Source of the DNA: HRBIN16 sp049969495
GTDB lineage: Bacteria; Armatimonadota; HRBIN16
NCBI GenBank assembly: GCA_049969495.1
Contig: JBMFOT010000002.1
Location: 27,462-91,461 of the forward strand
Length of the DNA stretch: 64,000 nt
Reading direction: 5' to 3'
Notes under the pieces: generated by a model
Databases searched by the model: none
What the model saw: only the letters and a program-made list of their open reading frames with translations
Told to the model about the DNA's origin: nothing
Translations under genes and position numbers: made by a program
Shown here: piece by piece, positions 41,617 through 50,899 of the stretch
Layout of the letters: each line of letters starts with the position of its first letter
How positions within the stretch are numbered: position 1 is the stretch's first letter

Positions 41617-41659
41617 GGTCCCAGGACGCTGTCCCCCCGCGTACCTGGGACCTGTTTTT
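41617..41659 (+). terminator. Terminator of the PEP-CTERM relic
   Basis: GGTCCCAGG (41617-41625), 18-base loop, CCTGGGACC (41644-41652), then TGTTTTT. Confidence 0.75.
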
Positions 41660-41663
41660 CTCT

Positions 41664-42938
41664 CTATCGCTTCGCCAGTACTTCGCGTTCGTAGCGGCGC
41701 ACTTCCTCCAGCCATACTGCGCCGGTGGGCACGCCCTGCGTCTCGCAATAGTAATCCCACACCGCGCTGTAGGGCAGTGTCTTCAGTTCTTCCATCAGCA
41801 CGAGGCGAGCGGTGCGATCGCCGGAGGCTTCCAGCTCTTTGAGCGTTTGGGTTGGCTCCAGCAAGGCGATCAACAACGCCTTCAGCATTGCTCGCGTGCC
41901 AATGGCCCACGCCGCTATCCGGTTGATGCTGGCGTCGAAGTAGTCCAGCCCGATATGCACACGGTGCAGCGCATCTCCGCGCACAATCTCCTCGGCGATA
42001 GAGCGGGTTTCGTCGTTGAGTATCACCACGTGGTCGCTATCCCAACGGATGCCCCGGCTCACGTGCAACAGTATCTCCGGCAGGAACTGCAGCACCGCCG
42101 AGATTTTGTCCGCAATCTGTTCGGTGGGGTGGAAGTGCCCGGTGTCAATGCATATCAGCAGGTCGTGTTTCACCGCGTAAGGCAGGTAGAACTCCCACGA
42201 CCCCGCGACGTACGACTCCGAGCCGATGCCGAACAGTTTGGACTCCACGGCGTCTTTCACGTACTGCCTGTCCAGCGGCTCCCTGTAGATAGTATCCAGC
42301 GACTCTTTCAGCCTCTGGCGTGGCGACCAGCGGTCGGCAGGGAGGTCCTTCTCGCCGTCGGGTATCCAGAGGTTATGGATGCACGGGCTGCCCTGCGCTT
42401 TGCCCATCGCCTCGGCGATTTTGCGGCAGGCGATAGCGTGCTCCACCCAGAACTGTCGTACGCCGCTGTCCGCGCTCGCCAGCGTCCAGCCATCGCTGGC
42501 TAACGGATGGGCGAAGAACGTGCCGTTGAAGTCCAGCGGGATCCCGTGCGCCTTCGACCAGTCTATCCAGCTCTGGAAGTGCTTGGGTTGTAACTGGTTT
42601 CGCTCCACCCTCTCGGGGTAGTCCACGTAGAAGGCGTGCAGGTTCAGGCGGTGCTTGCCGGGGATGAGGCTGTATGCCTTCAGCAGGTCGGCGCGGAGTT
42701 CGTCAGGCGTGCGCGCTTTGCCGGGGTAGTTGCCGGTTACCGCCAGTCCGCCGCCCAGTTCCCCTTGGGGGTTCTCGAAACCGCCTACGTCGTCGCCCTG
42801 CCAGCAGTGAAGGGAGATAGAGATCGCCTTCATCCGCTCCAGCACCTTGTCGGTATCCACACCATAGGCAGCGTAAACCTCTTTCGCGTGCTGATAGTGG
42901 TGTTCGATCACCTTGCTGTCCAGTCTGGGCATGGTCAT
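41664..42938 (-). CDS. rhaA: L-rhamnose isomerase
   Basis: 424 aa. It interconverts L-rhamnose and L-rhamnulose with Mn/Zn. 'ISLHCWQGDDVGGFE' near residue 45, 'NLHAFY', 'DFNGTFFAHPLA', 'CIDTGHFHPTE' and 'HVSRGIRWDSDHVV' contain the metal and substrate residues of the RhaA family. AGGGAGG lies 8 bases before the start. Rhamnulokinase and aldolase genes are not here, so it may be part of a scattered rhamnose pathway. Confidence 0.95.
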   Translation of the reverse strand: MTMPRLDSKVIEHHYQHAKEVYAAYGVDTDKVLERMKAISISLHCWQGDDVGGFENPQGELGGGLAVTGNYPGKARTPDELRADLLKAYSLIPGKHRLNLHAFYVDYPERVERNQLQPKHFQSWIDWSKAHGIPLDFNGTFFAHPLASDGWTLASADSGVRQFWVEHAIACRKIAEAMGKAQGSPCIHNLWIPDGEKDLPADRWSPRQRLKESLDTIYREPLDRQYVKDAVESKLFGIGSESYVAGSWEFYLPYAVKHDLLICIDTGHFHPTEQIADKISAVLQFLPEILLHVSRGIRWDSDHVVILNDETRSIAEEIVRGDALHRVHIGLDYFDASINRIAAWAIGTRAMLKALLIALLEPTQTLKELEASGDRTARLVLMEELKTLPYSAVWDYYCETQGVPTGAVWLEEVRRYEREVLAKR

Positions 42939-42983
42939 GGTGATTGCCTCCCTTCCGTATACACAACCAATTTCGAATTGGCA

Positions 42984-44240
42984 CTACAGGTTTCCTCTCC
43001 TGCTCGGCGCGTACGCCTTTATCAGGCTGTTAAGGAAGCTGGCATCCACGGCGATCAAAAGCAGGTCAAAGGGCAGGCGGAAGCGGATGCGGGTGAAGAA
43101 CATCGCCTGTATCATCGCTTCAAGCAAGTAAAGAGCGAGCAGGTACATCTCCAGTGGAGAGAGGGGATACCTTCTTCGCAAAGCCAACCGCAGCAATGCC
43201 AACGCAAGCAAAGGGTAGTATGTAACCAGCATCAGCCAGTCACGCAAGGGTGAGGATTCCGCGCGCGTTGCCAGTCGGTTCCGAAAGTGGAAATGGTGCA
43301 TCAGCTTGTGCAGGTACAGCATGAACGCCCTGTCTTTGTTCTCCACGATAAAGCGCACAGCCTCGCGCCGGTAGAACGCATCCCGTTGCCATTCGGATAG
43401 CCCTCGCGCCCGCTCGGCGTAGGCGGAGATGTCGGTGTTCACCCCGGACCATGCCGTGGCTTTGGGCGAGTTGCCCAGCAGGAGATTGATTCCCGAGTTG
43501 GTGGAGAAGGGAATAAACGCCCCAAACGCCAGGTAATTGCGCACTGTCCAGACACCGACACAAGCACCTGCGCACAGGAAGATGGTCAGGAGGAGCCACA
43601 CACCGGAGGGACGCTTCCACAGCCACGGAACCGCAGCAGCCAGCACAAACAACATGGTGGGCGCGGTGAGTACCAGCCAGCCCATCAATATGCCCGCCAG
43701 CGCTGCGCGTGGCAGGTTCAGGTTTACGAACAGCAGGTATACCCAAGCCACAAGCAGGAACCCAATGAGTGTTTGCGGATACAGAGTACCCGCTGTGTAG
43801 AACAGCACCGGATACACACAGACCAGCAGAGCGGCGATCGCGCCAGCGCGCTCGCTATGCACATGGCGAAGCAGAGCAAACAGAAGCAGCACTGTGCCTG
43901 CCAGCAGGATATAGTTGAGTATGCGGGCGGCTTGCACACCACCTCCCAGCCTCTGCAACAGTGCCAGCCACAGCGGGTAACCGGGTGGACGGTAGGCGGT
44001 AGGTCTCAGACCGTCTAGCGAGTACATACCCTGCTCGGTAAGGTGAGAGGCGATCGTCCAGTAGTCGCGTTCATCGGAGAAGCGCAACGCATTGCCTAAA
44101 CGCAAGGAGTATAAAGAGCCCGCTATGACCAGAAGCACCGCGATTAGGTAAGTGAGGCGAGTGGCGGTTCTGTGCTCTATGGCGCTGAAGATATGAACGA
44201 CTGCGAACCTGTGTTTATCCGTATGTCCGTTGTGTGTCAC
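42984..44240 (-). CDS. GT39/ArnT-like membrane glycosyltransferase
   Basis: 418 aa with about nine to ten membrane spans. The first extracellular loop has the acidic 'ALRFSDERDYWTIASHLTEQ' and 'YRPPGYPLWLALLQRLGG', matching the D-E-x-x-Y and R-P-P-G-Y-P motifs of polyprenyl-phosphate-sugar transferases (GT39/GT83/PMT_2). It would add a sugar from a lipid carrier to a glycan, lipid or protein on the outer face. It follows the GT4 gene after 15 bases on the same strand. Confidence 0.86.
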   Translation of the reverse strand: MTHNGHTDKHRFAVVHIFSAIEHRTATRLTYLIAVLLVIAGSLYSLRLGNALRFSDERDYWTIASHLTEQGMYSLDGLRPTAYRPPGYPLWLALLQRLGGGVQAARILNYILLAGTVLLLFALLRHVHSERAGAIAALLVCVYPVLFYTAGTLYPQTLIGFLLVAWVYLLFVNLNLPRAALAGILMGWLVLTAPTMLFVLAAAVPWLWKRPSGVWLLLTIFLCAGACVGVWTVRNYLAFGAFIPFSTNSGINLLLGNSPKATAWSGVNTDISAYAERARGLSEWQRDAFYRREAVRFIVENKDRAFMLYLHKLMHHFHFRNRLATRAESSPLRDWLMLVTYYPLLALALLRLALRRRYPLSPLEMYLLALYLLEAMIQAMFFTRIRFRLPFDLLLIAVDASFLNSLIKAYAPSRRGNL

Positions 44241-44255
44241 CGTTTCGCTCCGAGC

Positions 44256-45341
44256 TCACTCCGCTTGCAGCACACACCGGTAAACTTCCAGCAGTCGCTG
44301 CCAGTAGCGGTGTATGTCCAGATGCTCCACACTGGCACGTGCGTTATCGCCCATTTGCAGGCGCAACGTTTCGTCCTCTATCAGCTGCTGTATGGCTTTG
44401 CATAGTGCAGGAACGTCCATGGGTGGCACGAGCAATCCATTCACTCCGTCGCGTACGACCTCCGGTATCCCCCCTACCGGCGAGGTGATAACCGGCAGCC
44501 CCCAGCTCATCGCCTCCAGAATGCTCATGGGTAAGCCTTCGCGAAGGGAGGGCAGGAGCAGCACATCCCCCTCGGCGAGCAATGCCTCTCGGCGGGATGG
44601 TTCCACCCAGCCCAGTACCGCCACTTGTGGCAGGTTCAGCGATTGTGCCTGCTGGCGCGCCACTTCAACGTCGCCGTCACCGGCAAGAATAAATCGGGCA
44701 CGTTGCTGCAGGTGCGCAGGCAGTAACGACGCCGCCTGGATGATACGATACGCGCCCTTGTTCTCATCGATTCTGCCTAGGAAGACGAAAGTGATGGTAT
44801 CCCTTCCCGCCCGGGCAGGCAATTGCGCGGGCAGCTTCACAGGGTTCGGCAGTGCCACAACCTGCTCCTCGGGGACATCCAGCGCCTCACAATAGTACCG
44901 TCTCCATTGCTCAGTAAGCACTATCAGACGCGATGCGTTCTGCACGGTACGTGCTATCCACCTGCGCTGCCACTGTTTCTGCGCACGGTAGAAATCGGGA
45001 AAGGCTCCGCTGTGAGCATGGAGCAGGACGGGGCGGTGAAAGAGAGAGGCAATACGTGCCAGAATGAACTTTCGCCATACACTGCCCTTTTTGGCGAAGT
45101 GTAGATGAATGATGTCCGTCTTTCGCATGACGAGAAGATACAACAGGCGAAGGCAGGCGACCGCAAAAAAGAGAAATCGTCTGAACCCGCTTCCCGTGCT
45201 CCATGTGGGAATGTGCTTCACCTCCACCTCATCGGGCGCGGTGCGCATGACCAGCTGCAGAAACGAGCACATTCCTCCCTTCACCTCAGGGGCGGGAGCA
45301 AGCATGGTCACCCGAATTTTATTGCCGTTGCGCGCTGTCAC
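44256..45341 (-). CDS. GT4-family glycosyltransferase
   Basis: 361 aa from GTG 45341. GT-B fold: 'VTMLAPAPEVKGGMCSFLQL' near the N-terminus with the glycine turn, and a C-terminal donor-binding region 'FVFLGRIDENKGAYRIIQAA' plus the E-x7-E motif in 'SLREGLPMSILEAMSWGLPV'. It builds a surface glycan from an NDP-sugar. The start codon lies 6 bases after a -10 element, so the mRNA is probably leaderless; it follows the hydrogenase operon by only 7 bases. Confidence 0.9.
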   Translation of the reverse strand: MTARNGNKIRVTMLAPAPEVKGGMCSFLQLVMRTAPDEVEVKHIPTWSTGSGFRRFLFFAVACLRLLYLLVMRKTDIIHLHFAKKGSVWRKFILARIASLFHRPVLLHAHSGAFPDFYRAQKQWQRRWIARTVQNASRLIVLTEQWRRYYCEALDVPEEQVVALPNPVKLPAQLPARAGRDTITFVFLGRIDENKGAYRIIQAASLLPAHLQQRARFILAGDGDVEVARQQAQSLNLPQVAVLGWVEPSRREALLAEGDVLLLPSLREGLPMSILEAMSWGLPVITSPVGGIPEVVRDGVNGLLVPPMDVPALCKAIQQLIEDETLRLQMGDNARASVEHLDIHRYWQRLLEVYRCVLQAE

Positions 45342-45347
45342 GGGACT

Positions 45348-45376
45348 ATTATGTCATATTCGATGTCCCGGCGCAA
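45348..45376 (-). promoter_or_regulatory. Promoter for a leaderless GT4 mRNA, inside the end of the protease gene
   Basis: Minus strand TTGCGC (45376-45371), 17-base spacer, CATAAT (45353-45348). The -10 overlaps the stop codon of the hydrogenase protease and GTG follows 6 bases later. Confidence 0.5.
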
Positions 45377-45864
45377 GCAGTGTCCTGAGGCAACTCGTTC
45401 TGTGCGTTCAGTATCTGCAACGCCCGCTGAACAAGCCGGGGTAATGCCTCCTGCACCGGCTCCGAAAAGCCGATACGGAACTCGTAGGGGTTTTGTACCT
45501 CCATGGCGAGGATGCGGATGTCTTGTGGAAACACCAGGTTCAGCCGGCGAGCCATCTCCAGCACCTCCGGCAAGCCCGCATAGTGTGGCGAGGGCGCTAT
45601 CACCCGGCGAAAGTCGTTCGAGGAGAACTCCAGTACCGTGCCCGGCGGATATCGCCCCGTAACGATAGAGTCTATCAACAGCGCGCGCTCATAGCCTTCC
45701 AGCAGCTCCAGCAGGGCGAGCCCCGCTTCTCTGCTCTCCACCACGTCCACCGAGCCATCCACCTGCCCGGCGATTTGGCGAGCCGCTTCCAGTCCTACGC
45801 CGTCGTCGCCGAGCAGGTCGTTGCCGAGTGCCAGCACCAGCGTGCGCGCTTTGCGTTTGTTCAT
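45349..45864 (-). CDS. [NiFe]-hydrogenase maturation protease (HycI/HyaD/FrcD family)
   Basis: 171 aa from ATG 45864, overlapping the large-subunit stop (ATGA). 'TLVLALGNDLLGDDGVGLEA' is the family N-terminus with the first Ni-sensing acidic residue. 'DSIVTGRYPPGTV' and 'SPHYAGLPEVLEMA' supply the second Asp and the His. It removes the C-terminal peptide of the large subunit after Ni insertion. It is the only maturation gene in the window; hypABCDEF are absent. Confidence 0.92.
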   Translation of the reverse strand: MNKRKARTLVLALGNDLLGDDGVGLEAARQIAGQVDGSVDVVESREAGLALLELLEGYERALLIDSIVTGRYPPGTVLEFSSNDFRRVIAPSPHYAGLPEVLEMARRLNLVFPQDIRILAMEVQNPYEFRIGFSEPVQEALPRLVQRALQILNAQNELPQDTACAGTSNMT

Positions 45865-47387
45865 CGCTTCTGCTGATGGATAACCTCGCCGTGTGCGTTG
45901 TAGATGCTCAACACCAGCGGCATCTGCCCGGGCAGGGAGTGCGTCGCGCAGGCGTGGCACGGGTCGTACGCCCGAAACGCCATCTCCACCTTGTTCAACA
46001 ACCCTTCGGACACTTCGCCGCCGTGTATCAGTCCCTTCGCCGCCTTCTCCACGCTCATCGCCATCCGCGCGGAATTGTTCTGCGTGGCAACGATGAGGTT
46101 CACCTTGCGCAGGATACCGTTCTCGTCGGTTTCGTAGTGGTGGAACAGCGTGCCACGCGGGGCTTCTACCACTCCCATGCCCACCGTGGGAGTGGCGGTC
46201 GGTATCACGCGCAGGTTCTGGCTGGTGATTTCGGGGTCGTTGATGAGCTCGTTGATGCGCTCGGCGGCGTACACCATCTCAATCACGCGCGCCCAGTGGT
46301 TTGCCAGCGTGTGGTGTACCGGCTTCTGTCCGAAGGTATTGAAGAACTCTTCGTACGCCTTCTGCGCCTCGGGCGTCGCCATGCCATCGGAAGCGTTCAA
46401 GCGTGCCAGCGGCGCCACCGAGTAGATACCGCTTTCCGCGCCGTCGGTAAAGCCCTTCCAGCCAACCCCCTTCAGGTAGCAGAACTTGACGTAGCTCCAG
46501 GGCTCCACATGCTCCGCAACGTGGTCTAGATACTGCTGAGCGGTGAACTTCGCGTACTCCTTGCCCTCCGGCGAGACCACCCGTATCTTGCCGTCATAGA
46601 AGTTCACGTGGTTCTGATCGTCCACCAGTCCCATGTAGTAGGTGCGGTGCGTATAGGTGTCGGACGTAATCAGGTCCATATAGGCAGGGTTCTTCAACAC
46701 CACGTCTTTGAACACCTGCAGCGTGAACAGCGCGAACTCCAGTCCGTCTTTGGCGAGCTGCTGGAACTGGGGCAGGTCTTCGGGGGCAATGCCCTTTGCC
46801 ACGCCACCGGGCAACCCCAGCACGGGATGTACCACTTTGCCGCCCAGGTAGGCGATGAACTCGCGCAGACGTCGGCGGGTGGAGATAACCCGCTTGCCGA
46901 TGTCTATGCCCACCGTCTGGATAACGCCCAGCACGTTACGCATCTCGGGCGGCGCGTCGGGACCGACGATGAAATCGGGACCGCCCAGCACGTACACGTG
47001 CAGCGCGTGGTCTTCCAGCATGAAAGTGTTGTACACCAGCTCGCGGATTTTCTTCGCGGGCGAAGGCGGATCCACCCGGTACAGGTCGTCCAGCGCTTTG
47101 GTAGACGCCATGTGGTGCGCTGTAGGGCATACCCCGCAGATGCGGCTGGTAATCTGGGGCATATCTTCCGCCGGTCGCCCCAGAGAGAAGACCTCGAAAC
47201 CGCGCAGTTCGGGCACCTGGAAGTAGGCGCGTTCCACTTCTCCCTGCTCGTTGAGGAAGATGTCGATTTTGCCGTGTCCTTCCAGACGGGTGATGGGGTC
47301 TACCGTAATGCGCCGACGCTGAGCGGCGTACGCCTCGTTCGCGCGGGTTTGCGCTTCGTTCCATACGGTCTGGATGCTTTCGTCCAT
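45861..47387 (-). CDS. mvhA: [NiFe]-hydrogenase large subunit, group 3 (MvhA-like)
   Basis: 508 aa from ATG 47387, with GGAGGGAT 6 bases before. N-terminal Ni ligands in 'RICGVCPTAHH' (C84, C87) and C-terminal ones in 'DPCHACATH' (C477, C480). The chain continues 25 residues past H483, the peptide the neighbouring protease should cleave. 'RITVDPITRLEGHGKI' is typical of group 3 enzymes. With MvhG and MvhD it oxidises hydrogen and passes electrons to the Hdr complex. All active-site Cys are intact. Confidence 0.95.
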   Translation of the reverse strand: MDESIQTVWNEAQTRANEAYAAQRRRITVDPITRLEGHGKIDIFLNEQGEVERAYFQVPELRGFEVFSLGRPAEDMPQITSRICGVCPTAHHMASTKALDDLYRVDPPSPAKKIRELVYNTFMLEDHALHVYVLGGPDFIVGPDAPPEMRNVLGVIQTVGIDIGKRVISTRRRLREFIAYLGGKVVHPVLGLPGGVAKGIAPEDLPQFQQLAKDGLEFALFTLQVFKDVVLKNPAYMDLITSDTYTHRTYYMGLVDDQNHVNFYDGKIRVVSPEGKEYAKFTAQQYLDHVAEHVEPWSYVKFCYLKGVGWKGFTDGAESGIYSVAPLARLNASDGMATPEAQKAYEEFFNTFGQKPVHHTLANHWARVIEMVYAAERINELINDPEITSQNLRVIPTATPTVGMGVVEAPRGTLFHHYETDENGILRKVNLIVATQNNSARMAMSVEKAAKGLIHGGEVSEGLLNKVEMAFRAYDPCHACATHSLPGQMPLVLSIYNAHGEVIHQQKR

Positions 47388-47401
47388 GGTGCCATCCCTC
47401 C

Positions 47402-48370
47402 TCAACGGGTCACTTTCGCACGCAGTAGCGATTTCGCCAGCGAGTAGCGGTAGAAGGTTCCTACCGGGTCGGGAATACCGCTCAGTATCTTCTCGATCTC
47501 CTCCGGCTCGCGGGCGCTGATCGGTGACGCCAGTGCAGAGAGTATCTTTGCGCCCTGGTCACGCACGCGCGAGGTGGGTCCGAAACAGCCGGTGCAGGGC
47601 ATGTTGCCCTGAATGCACTGCGCTTCACACCCCGACCGGGTAGCAGGTCCCATGCAAACAACACCCTGTGCCAGGAAACACTTTTCAGGGTCTATCTGCG
47701 TCCAGTGCGGGCGTTTGAACTCATGAATCTGCAGGTCTGTGGGTTTGGTCTCCTTGCGCGGACACTGGTCACACAGGGCGACGTTGGGCGCGAGCACCGT
47801 ACCCTTCGGCGGTAGCTCACCGGAAAGCAGGGTCAGCACCGCCTGCTTCAGCAGTTTGGGCGTTGGCGGACAGCCCGGCAGGTAGTAATCCACCTCTACC
47901 ACCTGGTCCAGACTGCGTGCCAGCCCCCGGAACTCGGGCAGGGTGAGCGCAGTGCCATTGTACTGATGCCGGGGCTGGGGGCGCACCTTCTGTTCGTTAA
48001 CCACTGTGGGCGCCTCTTCGTACACATAACGCAGGATTTGCTCACGACTGAACTGGTTGGCGAGGCTGGGTACCCCACCCATGTGTGCGCAGGAGCCATA
48101 GGCGATAAGTATCTGGCTTTTCCGACGCAGCAGGTGCGCCATCTCCTCCTGCTCGGAGGTGCGGATGGAGCCGTTGACCATGGTGGCGAGGATGGAGCCA
48201 TCGGGCATGGCTTCCACGTCTTTGCGCTTGAAGTCCAGCGCCACGGGCCAGAACACGATGTCCACCGCCTGTGCGACCTCGAGAATGTCTTCGGCAAGGT
48301 CCACGATGGATTCCTCGCATCCACCGCAAGAGGCGCACCAGTAGAACGCGACTTTCGGCTTGTCAGGCAT
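47402..48370 (-). CDS. mvhG: Hydrogenase small subunit (MvhG-like)
   Basis: 322 aa. 'CASCGGCEES' (C12, C15, C18) begins the proximal cluster set; 'IAYGSCAHMGG' and 'YLPGCPPTPKLL' complete it. The C-terminal part has 'CDQCPRKE' and 'CFLAQGVVCMGPATRSGCEAQC' followed by 'MPCTGCFGP', the other two [4Fe-4S] sites. No Tat signal, so cytoplasmic. It relays electrons from the Ni-Fe site to MvhD. Overlaps mvhD by 8 bases. Confidence 0.94.
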   Translation of the reverse strand: MPDKPKVAFYWCASCGGCEESIVDLAEDILEVAQAVDIVFWPVALDFKRKDVEAMPDGSILATMVNGSIRTSEQEEMAHLLRRKSQILIAYGSCAHMGGVPSLANQFSREQILRYVYEEAPTVVNEQKVRPQPRHQYNGTALTLPEFRGLARSLDQVVEVDYYLPGCPPTPKLLKQAVLTLLSGELPPKGTVLAPNVALCDQCPRKETKPTDLQIHEFKRPHWTQIDPEKCFLAQGVVCMGPATRSGCEAQCIQGNMPCTGCFGPTSRVRDQGAKILSALASPISAREPEEIEKILSGIPDPVGTFYRYSLAKSLLRAKVTR

Positions 48371-48884
48371 GGGTTACCACCTCCTCGCTTCGTGCTTCCG
48401 CCTCGAGGGATGCCAGCTCCGCATCCCACTCCTTGAACCGCCTTGTCAGCCGCAGCGGTCCCAGCGCACGCACCTGCTCCACCATCTCATTGATGGTCTT
48501 TGCCACCTTCTCGCCTTCGGATGCGGCAATCCATTCCAGTCGCAGACGCCCCTCCTCAATACCCAAATCCCTCAGCACGCGCTTGAGCAGGTGGCAGCGG
48601 CGCAGGGTCTTGTAGTTACCCTCCACGTAGTGGCAGTCGCCCGGGTGGCAGCCGCCGATGAGCACGCCATCCGCGCCGTGTGCGAAGGCATCCAGCACGA
48701 ACTGCGGGTCCACACGCCCCGAACACATGACGCGGATAACACGCACATTATGGTCGTAGCCCATTCGGGAGACGCCCGCTAGGTCAGCTGCTGTATAGGT
48801 GCACCAGTTGCAGAAGAAAGCCACGATGAGCGGCTCCCAGTCTGCGCTGGTAACGAGCTTGTCGGTGATAGGTTTGTCTTCCAT
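48363..48884 (-). CDS. mvhD: MvhD-type [2Fe-2S] hydrogenase linker subunit
   Basis: 173 aa from ATG 48884 (GGAGGGAT 4 bases before). 'FFCNWCTYTAADLAG' (C25, C28), 'RVMCSGRVDP' (C54) and 'IGGCHPGDCHY' (C79, C84) form the conserved cluster motif. In methanogens MvhD passes hydrogenase electrons to HdrA. It is a separate protein here, not fused to HdrA. Confidence 0.94.
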   Translation of the reverse strand: MEDKPITDKLVTSADWEPLIVAFFCNWCTYTAADLAGVSRMGYDHNVRVIRVMCSGRVDPQFVLDAFAHGADGVLIGGCHPGDCHYVEGNYKTLRRCHLLKRVLRDLGIEEGRLRLEWIAASEGEKVAKTINEMVEQVRALGPLRLTRRFKEWDAELASLEAEARSEEVVTHA

Positions 48885-48904
48885 GCTTATCCCTCCGGTT
48901 GGCA

Positions 48905-50899
48905 TCAGGCGTATGCCAGCACGCCTTCGATTTCGCTGAATATCTCCTCATCCTCGAACAGGTTCTGCTTGATAGAACCCGACGGACAGGCAGCCACGCA
49001 GGTGCCGCATCCTTTGCAGAGCACCTCGTTGAGGGACGCCTTCTTCTTCTCCTCGTTGAAGGTAATCGCCTGATACGGGCACAGCGGGATGCAGGTTTTG
49101 CAGCCCGAACACTCCTCCTCGATGATGTACGCCGTGTTCGGCTCCAGCTCAAAGTAGCCGGTATCCGCAAGGGCAATGGCTTCGGCGGCGGCGTAACCTG
49201 CCTGCATGACGCTGTCCGGAATGTCCTTGGGACCCTGGCACACCCCTGCGATGAAGATACCGTCCGAGTAGGTCGGCGAGGGCGCGAGCTTGGGGTGTTT
49301 CTCCAGGAAGAAACCATCCATCGAGCACCCAATGCCGAACAACCGCTGTATGTTAAGGGCGTCGAACTGCGGTTCCAGACCAACAGCCAGCACCACCATG
49401 TCCAGCGGGATGCGCCGTACAAAGCCGGTGTTGGTATCCTCTACGCGCGCGATCAGCTTACCCTCCTCGGAGGGGTCCATCGCCCAGTCGGTGATCTCGG
49501 CGACGCGCCCGCGCACGAAGTGTACGCCCTCGTTGAGCACGCGCTGGTAGAACTCTTCATAGCCTTTGCCCGCGGCGCGCATGTCGATGTAGAAGATGAA
49601 CACCTCCGCGCCGGTATGCTCTTTGATGAGGTGCGCCAGCTTCAACGAGGTCATGCAGCACACGCGCGAGCACCAGCGGTTCGTCCGCTCGTCACGCGAG
49701 CCGACACACAGGATAATGCCCACGCTCTTGGGCACGCGCCCGTCCCGTGTGACCACCTGTCCACCGGTTGGTCCTGAGGCGTTGACCAGACGCTCTACCT
49801 CCAGTGTGGTGTACACGTTGGGGTACTTGCCGTAGCCGTACTGGGGTATTCGGCGTGGGTCAAACGTCTGGAAGCCGGTGGCGATGATAATGGAACCCAC
49901 ATGGATTTCTTCGTAGGTTTCCTTCTGCTCGAAATCGATGGCGCCGCGTTCCGCGCAGGCTTCCAGGCAGGCTTTCTTGCATTTGCCGGTGCGAAGCTGG
50001 ATACAGGCTTCGGGGTCGATCACCACCACCTTGGGCGTCGCCTGCGGGAAGGGGATGTATATCGGCTTGCGCTTGCTTAAGCCCAAGTTAAATTCGTCGT
50101 CGAACTTCGCCTCCTTAAACACGCAGGCTTCGATACACTGCAAGCAACCGATGCACAGGTCCTCACGCACATAGCGCGGCTTGCGCTTGACGACCACTTT
50201 GAAGTCGCCTACCGAGCCGTCCACGCTGACCACTTCCGAATATGTCCACAGTGTGATGTTCGGGTTTTCCTTTACCGCCGACATTTTGGGGGTGAGGATA
50301 CATGCCGCGCAGTCCAGCGTGGGGAAGGTCTTGTCGAACTGCGCCATGTGCCCGCCGATGGTAGGCTCGCGTTCTACCAGATACACCTTCTTGCCGGCGT
50401 TCGCCACAGTGAGCGCGGCGTGGATGCCCGCGATACCTCCCCCTACCACCAGCACATCGGGGTTGACAGGCACGCGGCGTCTCTCCAGCGGTTTGTGGAA
50501 GTAGACGCGCATCACCGCGGCGCGCACCAGGTCTTTCGCTTTCTCGGTCGCTGCCTCTCGATCGCTATGCACCCATGAGTCGTGCTCGCGGATGTTCACC
50601 ATCTGGAAGAAGAAGGGGTTCAACCCTGCGCGTTCTACCGCATTGCGGAAGGTACGCTCATGCAGGGAGGGACTGCAGGCAGCGACAACCACACGGTTCA
50701 GCTGATGGTCGCGAATATCCTGTTGTATCATCTCCTGTCCGGGGTCTGAACACATATACTTGTAGTCCCGTGCAACAACCACACCGGGCAGGGTAGCAGC
50801 GTACTCAGCCACCGCCTGTACATCCACGGTAGCCGCGATGTTCACCCCGCAGTGGCAGACGTACACACCGATACGCACTTCGCCGTTGCGCTCAGACAT
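48905..50899 (-). CDS. hdrA: Heterodisulfide reductase subunit A-like flavoprotein
   Basis: 664 aa, full length. N-terminal cluster region 'VYVCHCGVNI' and 'YKYMCSDPGQ', then the FAD domain 'VLVVGGGIAGIHAALTVANA' with 'DCAACILTPKM'. An inserted ferredoxin 'CIGCLQCIEAC' plus 'GKCKKACLEAC' follows, and two C-terminal [4Fe-4S] sites, 'CSGCKTCIPLCPY' and 'CKGCGTCVAACPS'. This is the bifurcating subunit: it can send one electron pair partly to ferredoxin and partly to HdrB. It bears no fused MvhD. Overlaps hdrB by 8 bases. Confidence 0.95.
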   Translation of the reverse strand: MSERNGEVRIGVYVCHCGVNIAATVDVQAVAEYAATLPGVVVARDYKYMCSDPGQEMIQQDIRDHQLNRVVVAACSPSLHERTFRNAVERAGLNPFFFQMVNIREHDSWVHSDREAATEKAKDLVRAAVMRVYFHKPLERRRVPVNPDVLVVGGGIAGIHAALTVANAGKKVYLVEREPTIGGHMAQFDKTFPTLDCAACILTPKMSAVKENPNITLWTYSEVVSVDGSVGDFKVVVKRKPRYVREDLCIGCLQCIEACVFKEAKFDDEFNLGLSKRKPIYIPFPQATPKVVVIDPEACIQLRTGKCKKACLEACAERGAIDFEQKETYEEIHVGSIIIATGFQTFDPRRIPQYGYGKYPNVYTTLEVERLVNASGPTGGQVVTRDGRVPKSVGIILCVGSRDERTNRWCSRVCCMTSLKLAHLIKEHTGAEVFIFYIDMRAAGKGYEEFYQRVLNEGVHFVRGRVAEITDWAMDPSEEGKLIARVEDTNTGFVRRIPLDMVVLAVGLEPQFDALNIQRLFGIGCSMDGFFLEKHPKLAPSPTYSDGIFIAGVCQGPKDIPDSVMQAGYAAAEAIALADTGYFELEPNTAYIIEEECSGCKTCIPLCPYQAITFNEEKKKASLNEVLCKGCGTCVAACPSGSIKQNLFEDEEIFSEIEGVLAYA

